Shown here one piece after another: positions 6,922-11,981 of a DNA stretch of 11,981 nt. Location of the stretch: contig JALWSI010000218.1 of the NCBI GenBank assembly GCA_027080315.1, forward strand, positions 1-11,981. The letters are read 5' to 3'. Source of the DNA: a bacterium. GTDB lineage: Bacteria > Thermosulfidibacterota > Thermosulfidibacteria > Thermosulfidibacterales > JALWSI01. Position 1 is the stretch's first letter; every line of letters begins with the position of its first letter. The notes under the pieces were generated by a model that made no database searches, was not told where the DNA came from, and saw only the letters and a program-made list of their open reading frames with translations. The position numbers and the translations under genes are program-made.

Positions 6922-6933
6922 ATATACTTTCGC

Positions 6934-7752
6934 TTATCTTCTTTTGAGCTTTGCTATGCGGCTCTTGGCCTTTTTGGCGTAAGGCGATTTTGGAAATTTT
7001 TTTATCAGCTTTCTCCACAGCAACTCTGCTGTCTTTGCATCACCGAGTCTGTAAAAGGCTTCTCCCTCTTTGTAGAGGGCTGGAGGAACCTTGGGGCTCT
7101 TGGGATAGAGGCTTGGCACCTTGTCGTAGGCCAGTATGGCCTCCTTATACTTGCCCATGGCAAAGAGGCTCTCTCCCATCCAGAACTGGGCATTCCCCGC
7201 CAAGGTCTCTTTGGGATACAAGGTGACATACTGGCTGAACCCATGGTAGGCATCCTGGTATCTTCTTGCCCTGAATGCGTTGAGAGAATTTTTGTAAAGG
7301 GTGTCTGGGGGAGGGGCCTCTTGTACCACCCGAGTTTCAATCTTTGGCTTCTGGCTCTTGGCTTTCTTTAGTTGCTGCTTCAGCTGCTGTTGTTGCTCCT
7401 CAAGTTCTGCTATCTGGCTCTTTAACTCTCTGATACTGCGATTACAGCGCTCTATGCCGTCGTTGAGCCGAGCGTCAGTCTCTGTCATCTCAAGGCGTTT
7501 TGCCTCGCTGTCTGCAAGGCGGCGCCTCAGCTCCTTGTTGGTCTCTTCCAAGGAGCTGAGGCGCGCTTCCATGTCGTCTTGTCTCTTTTGAAGGGCGGCT
7601 ATGGACTGAGAGAGCTGTTGGGAGAGCTCTCTTGCCATGACCTCTTGTTTTGTCTCTACTCTCTGCACATCACTGGTGGTGACGCACCCCTCAATCCCCA
7701 TGAGGGTTACACCCACAACGCAGCAAAGAAGAGAGAGTAGAACCCTTCTCAT
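6934..7752 (-). CDS. cpoB: Tol-Pal accessory protein YbgF/CpoB
   Basis: Periplasmic accessory protein of the Tol-Pal system. In E. coli, CpoB links Tol-Pal to peptidoglycan synthesis during division. The 272 residues start with a signal sequence (1-22) ending at C23. The preceding I-E-G is a poor lipobox, so lipidation is uncertain. A long charged, glutamine-rich coiled coil follows (about 30-135), then a Pro-rich hinge (PPPD, 147-150). Three C-terminal TPR-like repeats cover about 151-184, 187-220 and 223-258, the hallmark of this family (e.g. FRARRYQDAYHGFSQY). ATG 7752 is one base after the pal1 stop, so translation is probably coupled. It is the last gene of the operon and ends 12 bp from the convergent hepT, with no terminator hairpin between them. 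The C-terminus is unusually Lys/Arg-rich. Confidence 0.9.
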   Translation of the reverse strand: MRRVLLSLLCCVVGVTLMGIEGCVTTSDVQRVETKQEVMARELSQQLSQSIAALQKRQDDMEARLSSLEETNKELRRRLADSEAKRLEMTETDARLNDGIERCNRSIRELKSQIAELEEQQQQLKQQLKKAKSQKPKIETRVVQEAPPPDTLYKNSLNAFRARRYQDAYHGFSQYVTLYPKETLAGNAQFWMGESLFAMGKYKEAILAYDKVPSLYPKSPKVPPALYKEGEAFYRLGDAKTAELLWRKLIKKFPKSPYAKKAKSRIAKLKRR

Positions 7753-7753
7753 C

Positions 7754-8242
7754 TCACTTCTTTATAGCCTCTAAGTGGTCTCTTCTGTTCTGGGCCCAGC
7801 AGGCTTCATTGTGCTCGGTGCAAAGTGGACGCTCTTCCCCGTAGCTCACCGTTGAGATGCGCTCGGCGTCTATTCCCCTGCTAACCAGATAGACCTTGGC
7901 GGCATTGGCTCTCTTTTCGCCAAGTGCCATGTTGTACTGGGTTGAGCCTCTCTCATCGCAGTGTCCTTCTATAAGAAGCTTCTCGCAGGGGTGGTCCTGA
8001 AGATACTCTACCCACGCCTCTAAGATGGACTTCGCTGCGGGGGTGAGCTCGTAGCTGTCAAAGGCAAAGTGGATATCCTTTGTGAGCACCCCAGGAGCGG
8101 GTACCACTTCTCCCCCCGTGGCTCCTGCTTTGGCACTTGGCACAGGACAAGGACCGGGTCCCGTACATGTTCCCAACTGTGAACAGCAACCTGCCATCAC
8201 AATACCTGCCACCACAACCAACGATACCAGCATTCCCCTCAT
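7754..8242 (-). CDS. pal: Peptidoglycan-associated lipoprotein Pal, copy 1 (short)
   Basis: Outer-membrane lipoprotein with an OmpA-like peptidoglycan-binding domain, partner of TolB and TolA. The 162 residues have a signal peptide with lipobox VMAG-C (lipidated C19), a short linker rich in Gly, Pro and Cys (20-52), and the OmpA domain (55-162). That domain contains HFAFDSYEL (58-66), the peptidoglycan-contact segment GHCDERGSTQYN (93-104) and NRRDH (152-156). Three cysteines in the domain (C95, C141, C148) are shared with the second copy. A strong AGGAGG lies about eight bases before ATG 8242. It sits 30 nt after the longer pal paralogue and one base before ybgF. Hand alignment gives 74 of 108 identical residues to the other copy, so this is a tandem duplication. 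Confidence 0.9.
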   Translation of the reverse strand: MRGMLVSLVVVAGIVMAGCCSQLGTCTGPGPCPVPSAKAGATGGEVVPAPGVLTKDIHFAFDSYELTPAAKSILEAWVEYLQDHPCEKLLIEGHCDERGSTQYNMALGEKRANAAKVYLVSRGIDAERISTVSYGEERPLCTEHNEACWAQNRRDHLEAIKK

Positions 8243-8272
8243 GATCTAACCTCCTCCTTTCAATGTGGATAT

Positions 8273-8932
8273 TTACTCGCCAATGATCACTATGTGATCC
8301 CTTCTGTTTTTGGCCCAGCACTCCTCTGTGTGCTCGGTGCAGAGAGGCTTCTCTTCTCCGTAGCTGACGGTGTCTATGCGTGATGGGTCTATGCCCAGAT
8401 AGCCAAGGTACTCTTTGGCTGCGTTGGCCCTCTTCTCGCCAAGGGCAAGGTTGTATCTGGTTGAGCCCCTCTCGTCACAGTTCCCTTCAATGCGGATAGA
8501 GAGATTTGGATGCTGATGCAGATACTCTGCTACCGCTCCCAGTATCTCTTTGGCCTCTTCGCTTAGTGTGTAGCTATCAAAGGCGAAATGGATGTCTTTG
8601 TGCACCAGTTCCATTAGGCGCTGCAGCTCTTCGGCCTTTGCCTCGGCCTCTTTGGCCTTCTGGGCTTCAAGCCTGCGTCTCTCTGCTTCCATACGCTGGC
8701 GTTCAAGCTCTTCCTGTGAGAGCTGGTAGGGGGTCTTCCCTGTTGTGGGGGCTTCCACCACCTTTGCCTCAGACTTCTGAGGCTTGGGAGCCACTTGCAT
8801 TCCCTGTTTCTCGCCGGCCTTCACATACCCAGGAATCTGCTTCTTGGCAGGGCAGGTTCCCGTAGTGCACTCACAAGATACCATGAAGAGCCCTGCCAAT
8901 ACCAACACCGCAGCCATAGCCACACGTTTCAT
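8273..8932 (-). CDS. pal: Peptidoglycan-associated lipoprotein Pal, copy 2 (long linker)
   Basis: Second Pal-type lipoprotein, directly after tolB, the usual pal position. The 219 residues have a signal peptide and lipobox MVS-C (lipidated C20), and a linker of about 90 residues. The linker's second half (70-108) is a highly charged Glu/Arg/Ala helix that could form a coiled coil. The OmpA-like domain (112-219) contains HFAFDSYTL, GNCDERGSTRYN (150-161) and KNRRDH (208-213). The frame can be extended to a TTG at 8968 abutting the tolB stop, but only ATG 8932 has a strong ribosome-binding site and gives a clean lipoprotein signal, so I use it. Compared with copy 1 it has the longer reach, perhaps anchoring across a different envelope distance. 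Both copies keep the DERG and NRRD segments, so both probably bind peptidoglycan. Confidence 0.9.
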   Translation of the reverse strand: MKRVAMAAVLVLAGLFMVSCECTTGTCPAKKQIPGYVKAGEKQGMQVAPKPQKSEAKVVEAPTTGKTPYQLSQEELERQRMEAERRRLEAQKAKEAEAKAEELQRLMELVHKDIHFAFDSYTLSEEAKEILGAVAEYLHQHPNLSIRIEGNCDERGSTRYNLALGEKRANAAKEYLGYLGIDPSRIDTVSYGEEKPLCTEHTEECWAKNRRDHIVIIGE

Positions 8933-8938
8933 ATCTCT

Positions 8939-8946
8939 CCTCCTCC
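8939..8946 (-). promoter_or_regulatory. Shine-Dalgarno deciding the long pal start
   Basis: On the minus strand GGAGGAGG (8946-8939) ends six bases before ATG 8932. No such site precedes the upstream TTG at 8968. It lies downstream of the stem-loop at the tolB stop codon. Confidence 0.75.
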
Positions 8947-8968
8947 GCGCTATACTTTTGATTTTCAA

Positions 8969-10228
8969 TTACTGAAGCGATCTCCAACAGGGATCGCTTC
9001 CATTCAGTCTCCTCACCTTCACAATACCGTTGCCGTCCTCAGTGGTCAAATATAGAGTTCGTCGTGGGCCCTCTCCCTTAAAGAACATAAGATATCTCCC
9101 GTTGGGTGACCAGCAAGGGTCTTCGCCTTCTACAACCACCTTGCTGTTTCCGCTCTTCATATCAAGCACGTGGATAAGAATTTTTCCCCCTTCCACCGAA
9201 ACATAGGCCAGTTTGTCTCCTTTTGGAGACCAGGCCGGTGAGACCTCATAGGGTCCAAAGGTGAGCCTCGTCTGTTCACTTCCGTCTGGATTCATGATGT
9301 AGATGTGGGGGGCTCCGCTTCGTCTTGACACAAAGGCGATTTTGCGACCATCGGGAGACCAAGCTGGAGAGGTGTCTATCGCTGGGTTTCTTGTGATTCT
9401 TTTGGTGTATCCAGTTATCAAGTCCTTTATATAGATGTCGCTGTTTCCGTTTAGAGAGTAGCTGAAGGCCAGCTGCGTGCCGTCTGGAGACCAGGACGGA
9501 GAGATCTCTGCACCCTTTTTCTTAGAGAGCACCTTCACCCGTCCTGTGGCCACCTCTAAAAGATAGAGATCCGCCTCTCCCCGTTTGAAAGAGGTGTAGG
9601 CTATCCATCTGCCGTCAGGTGACCATGATGGGCACAGGTTTATTGAGTTGTCGTGGGTTAAAAGCTGGAAGGAAGAACCATCGGGAGAGATTATCCCTAT
9701 CTCTTTTATTCCTGGCCTGGTTCTCACAGAGAGAGCCACAGAGCTATAAAATATGCCTTCTTCTCCTGTGAAGGCTGTGAAGATATCGTCTGCCAGCCTC
9801 ATGCCCACCAGATCTTTTGCTTCTCTCTTTATTGAATACTTTCTGGCCAGAATCTCTTTGCCCTCAACAACATCAAACACCCTTGCAGAGAGGGAGAACT
9901 TTCCGTTTCTGGTTCCTCCGTGGGCTACCACCAAGATCTCTGCTCCAATGAAACGCCAGTCTTTAAAGTTGCCGTTCTCAAATCTGTTGGTGATGAAGGT
10001 CTTGGGGTCTATGATCTTAAATAGACCGTAGAGCTCAAGGTCTTTCTTGGTTACCTCTTGAACCCTTTTGGTGTCCGGATCCCCCTTCATGAGAAGGGCA
10101 ACAGAGACCAGCTTGCCCCCTGGCGAGGTGACATCAATGTAAACCTTGCCGTATCCTTGTGCAGAAAACAGCGTTGCTACCAGTATGGTCAATATCAGAC
10201 CAAAGAGCTTTCCATTTATATTCCTCAT
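8969..10228 (-). CDS. tolB: Tol-Pal periplasmic beta-propeller protein TolB
   Basis: Periplasmic component of Tol-Pal that binds Pal and, through its N-terminus, TolA. The 419 residues match the usual length (about 430). A signal peptide (1-27) precedes an alpha/beta N-terminal domain (about 28-165), which includes the D2-like DLELYGLFKIIDP region (63-75) typical of TolB. A six-bladed propeller (about 170-419) shows five clear WSPxG repeats with W at 202, 246, 290, 333 and 373, and a degenerate last one (DPCW, 412-415). ATG 10228 is preceded by AGGAGGG at good spacing. The gene starts 12 nt after tolA and ends 36 nt before the long pal. A perfect stem-loop covers its last codons. Nothing essential appears missing. 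Confidence 0.95.
   Translation of the reverse strand: MRNINGKLFGLILTILVATLFSAQGYGKVYIDVTSPGGKLVSVALLMKGDPDTKRVQEVTKKDLELYGLFKIIDPKTFITNRFENGNFKDWRFIGAEILVVAHGGTRNGKFSLSARVFDVVEGKEILARKYSIKREAKDLVGMRLADDIFTAFTGEEGIFYSSVALSVRTRPGIKEIGIISPDGSSFQLLTHDNSINLCPSWSPDGRWIAYTSFKRGEADLYLLEVATGRVKVLSKKKGAEISPSWSPDGTQLAFSYSLNGNSDIYIKDLITGYTKRITRNPAIDTSPAWSPDGRKIAFVSRRSGAPHIYIMNPDGSEQTRLTFGPYEVSPAWSPKGDKLAYVSVEGGKILIHVLDMKSGNSKVVVEGEDPCWSPNGRYLMFFKGEGPRRTLYLTTEDGNGIVKVRRLNGSDPCWRSLQ
8974..9000 (-). promoter_or_regulatory. Perfect 9-bp stem-loop at tolB 3' end
   Basis: GAAGCGATC (8974-8982) and GATCGCTTC (8992-9000) are perfect inverted copies with a nine-base loop, lying in the last codons of tolB on the minus-strand transcript. 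The stem is followed by AGTAATTGAAAA rather than a T-run, so it is not a standard intrinsic terminator. It could be an RNA-processing or stabilising element that sets pal expression apart from tolQRAB, or weak attenuation. Confidence 0.5.
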
Positions 10229-10240
10229 CTTCCCTCCTTT

Positions 10241-11122
10241 TTAAGGTCTGAACCTTATGCCTACTTCCATCTCGTCTCCTGGGTAATCCTTGGGTAAGGG
10301 GGCAAAGGGAGCCGCCTTTCTAACCGCCCTTAAGACTGACCTGTCGAAAAAGACATTTCCCGAGGTGGTTTCAAGCTCCACCTTCTTCAGGCTACCATCC
10401 TTTTCTATGGTTATGGTCACAATGGCCTCTAACTTTGCTTGCTCATCCACCTCTGGGGGAAGCACCCACGCGTCTCTAACCTTTTGGGATATGGAATTAT
10501 AGTAGCTCTGAAACCTAGTTTCAACTGCGCGAGGGTTCACTGCGGTTCCTCTCATGCGACCGGGTTTAACCTGTCCTACCTCTTTTGAGATCTTAGCCAA
10601 AGCCTTTGCTATCTGGGCGTCGGGAGCAGGCTCTTGTTGTTTCTTTTGTTTCTTTACAGGCTTCTTTTTTACTACCTTCTTCTTTCTATTCTTTGTAGCT
10701 TTTTTCGCCTTCTTTTTAGTACTCTTCTTTTCTACCTTCTTCTTTTTGGTCTTTTCTCTCTTTTTTGCAGGCTTCTTAGCCGCCTTCTTTTTGGGAGGCA
10801 CTTTCTTCTTCTCTTTGGGTAGTTTCCAGGCGGTTTTGCTCTTCTTTTCAGGAGGAGGGCTGCTCTTCTTAACCTCTTTTTTTACCTGTGCTCGCCTTTT
10901 TGGGGGTACGGTTTTGGTCTTCTGGCTCTTCTGCTGCACCACCTGAGGACCTAATAGGGCCACGGTGTAGGTGGGAATAAATATTCTCTTAGGCTTGTAG
11001 TATCGTTGCCAGAGTAGCACCCCTCCCACTAAGGATGCGTGTAACAGTACAGATACCAGAAAGGCTGCTATCCACGACGAAGGGGATATCCCTGAAGAGC
11101 CGTAACCCTCTTCTCGTATCAC
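10241..11122 (-). CDS. tolA: TolA/TonB-family energy-transducing protein
   Basis: Inner-membrane-anchored protein that carries force from TolQR to TolB-Pal. Its 293 residues have the three-part TolA layout. An N-terminal anchor helix (about 17-38) contains the SVLLHASLV segment, where the conserved Ser and His contact the motor. A lysine-rich stalk (62-161) follows, with about 46 lysines in 100 residues. A C-terminal TolA/TonB domain (about 195-293) contains YYNSISQKVRDAWVLP, VTITIEKDGSLKKVEL and the S-G-N...D.S...A..KA.PF pattern. The start is GTG; an in-frame TAA lies six bases upstream, so no longer start is possible, and a GGAAGGG lies about nine bases away. It sits 50 nt after tolR and 12 nt before tolB. 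The stalk is much more lysine-dense than the Ala/Lys/Glu stalk of E. coli TolA. Context decides TolA over TonB. Confidence 0.9.
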   Translation of the reverse strand: MIREEGYGSSGISPSSWIAAFLVSVLLHASLVGGVLLWQRYYKPKRIFIPTYTVALLGPQVVQQKSQKTKTVPPKRRAQVKKEVKKSSPPPEKKSKTAWKLPKEKKKVPPKKKAAKKPAKKREKTKKKKVEKKSTKKKAKKATKNRKKKVVKKKPVKKQKKQQEPAPDAQIAKALAKISKEVGQVKPGRMRGTAVNPRAVETRFQSYYNSISQKVRDAWVLPPEVDEQAKLEAIVTITIEKDGSLKKVELETTSGNVFFDRSVLRAVRKAAPFAPLPKDYPGDEMEVGIRFRP

Positions 11123-11172
11123 TTGTTAAGGCCCTTCCTCTCTTGCTCTAAGGTCAGAGGGAGGCATGAGTC

Positions 11173-11619
11173 TCACCTCTTCTTGCGGCTGTATGGTCTG
11201 CTTCTTCTGCTCTTTTTCTGGAATGCTGCTTCGGGCTTTGTAACCAGTCCCACCTTCTTGAAACCTGCTGCCTTCACGGCCCCGAGCACCCTTATTACGT
11301 TTTTGTAGGCGGTATCTCCGTCTCCCCTTATGGCAACTTGTCGGTCGGGCATTATGGAGTAGAGCGCCTTCAGCTTTGGCCCCAGGTCTTTTAGCTGGTA
11401 GGCATGCCGGTTTAAAAATATGGAGCCGTCTCTCAGCACCGTTATCACTATGGGTTCCTTCTTGCTACGCAGGGGTGCTGCGGTTGTGTGGGGCAGCTCA
11501 ACCTTAACACCGTGGATAAGCATAGGGGTGGTCACCATGAAGATGATGAGGAGCACCAGCATCACATCAACCAAGGGGGTGACGTTTATCTGTGACACCA
11601 TGCCCCGATTATTCCTCAT
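11173..11619 (-). CDS. tolR: TolR/ExbD-family motor protein
   Basis: Inner-membrane motor subunit that works with TolQ to use the proton gradient. The 148 residues start with a short cytoplasmic tail. A single membrane helix (about 17-36) contains the essential aspartate D18 in the motif [19 protein letters not shown]. The periplasmic ExbD domain (about 50-130) includes [34 protein letters not shown] basic tail (134-148, [15 protein letters not shown]) extends beyond the usual domain end. ATG 11619 lies inside the last codons of tolQ (11-nt overlap) and has an AAGGA a few bases upstream, indicating coupled translation and matched amounts. ExbD is the alternative name for this fold, but the flanking tolA, tolB and pal genes settle the TolR role. 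Confidence 0.93.
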   Translation of the reverse strand: MRNNRGMVSQINVTPLVDVMLVLLIIFMVTTPMLIHGVKVELPHTTAAPLRSKKEPIVITVLRDGSIFLNRHAYQLKDLGPKLKALYSIMPDRQVAIRGDGDTAYKNVIRVLGAVKAAGFKKVGLVTKPEAAFQKKSRRSRPYSRKKR

Positions 11620-11981
11620 AGGTTCCTTCCAGCATGTTCATGAATTCAAAGGCGTGGGCCCTCAGCCCGTCTTCCATTCTCTCAACCTTTGCCAGAAAGT
11701 GGTTGTAGGCCACCACTGCAGGAACCGCCACTGCTATGCCTAAGGCTGTGGTGATGAGGGCCTCTGATATACCCGGAGCCACCACCGCCAAACTGGCAGA
11801 TCCTTTAACCCCTATCTGATGGAATGCCCGCATTATTCCCCATACGGTTCCAAAGAGCCCTATGAAGGGGGCGGTGTTGCCAACTGTGGCCAGAAATCCC
11901 AGCCACGAGTGGAGTCTGCCCCGATTCAAGAGGATCACCTCCTCAACCACCCGTTCCCAAACCATGGCACGTTGGGATGAA
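11609..11981 (-). CDS. tolQ: TolQ/ExbB-family motor protein (5' part outside window)
   Basis: C-terminal half of the TolQ proton-channel subunit; the frame stays open to the window edge, so the N-terminus lies beyond it. An internal ATG (11965) is not the start, because conserved family sequence (QRA before MVWERVVEE) continues upstream. Counting from that methionine, residues 21-45 form a membrane helix with the family motif [17 protein letters not shown], and residues 68-90 form the next ([25 protein letters not shown]). Both contain threonines (T31, T72/T73) of the kind that line the channel in characterised TolQ/ExbB. The loop between them carries [10 protein letters not shown] and VAPGISEAL as expected. 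About 123 of a usual 230 or so residues are visible. The 3' end overlaps tolR by 11 nt. Confidence 0.93.
   Translation of the reverse strand, partial: SSQRAMVWERVVEEVILLNRGRLHSWLGFLATVGNTAPFIGLFGTVWGIMRAFHQIGVKGSASLAVVAPGISEALITTALGIAVAVPAVVAYNHFLAKVERMEDGLRAHAFEFMNMLEGTYEE

Noticed and set aside
6922-6933. Possible shared terminator between hepT and ybgF
   Set aside because: The convergent gap is only 12 bases, and I see no stem-loop or T-run in it.
8933-8968. Twelve-codon N-terminal extension of the long Pal from TTG 8968
   Set aside because: It would put an Arg-rich stretch before the lipoprotein signal and lacks a ribosome-binding site, whereas ATG 8932 has GGAGGAGG at good spacing.
10554-10946. 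Plus-strand 130-codon Phe-rich frame opposite tolA
   Set aside because: It is the antisense shadow of the lysine codons (AAG/AAA read as CTT/TTT) in the TolA stalk.

Overview
The window looks like a chromosomal segment of a Gram-negative, diderm bacterium. It carries a nearly complete Tol-Pal envelope operon, several lipoprotein signals and a TolC-type outer-membrane factor. Arginine codons are often AGA/AGG, GTG starts are common, and the Pal/YbgF sequences resemble those of deltaproteobacterial or deep-branching, often thermophilic lineages. This lineage guess is weak, and no species can be named.

Left region (1-5473): an exopolysaccharide module. On the minus strand a PilZ-TM-HlyD protein (Alg44-like, 4112-5473) overlaps by 11 nt a family 2 glycosyltransferase (Alg8-like) that carries a C-terminal right-handed beta-helix domain (1489-4122). 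Converging on it from the plus strand, with a 29-nt 3' overlap, is a short TolC-family outer-membrane protein (312-1517). Read together: c-di-GMP bound by PilZ would switch on the inner-membrane synthase, the beta-helix would act on the nascent polymer in the periplasm, and HlyD plus TolC would bridge to the outside. The first 300 bases hold no convincing gene but contain degenerate direct repeats that may be insertion-sequence debris.

Middle region (5474-6921): a 405-nt pyrimidine-rich intergenic stretch ends in an operator-like dyad over a possible -35 box. It is followed by a small secreted protein of unknown function (5879-6271), then an MntA (nucleotidyltransferase antitoxin)/HepT (HEPN RNase toxin) pair. 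The hepT frame is broken by a one-base shift near codon 20; its RNase motif and the antitoxin's catalytic motif are intact.

Right region (6934-11981, minus strand): tolQ (5' end outside the window), tolR, tolA, tolB, pal2, pal1, ybgF/cpoB. TolQRA form the proton-driven inner-membrane motor, and TolB and Pal link it to peptidoglycan and the outer membrane. YbgF/CpoB is the accessory TPR protein. Unusual points are two tandem Pal lipoproteins (about 69% identical over the OmpA domain), an extremely lysine-rich TolA stalk, and a perfect 9-bp stem-loop at the tolB stop codon just before the pal genes.
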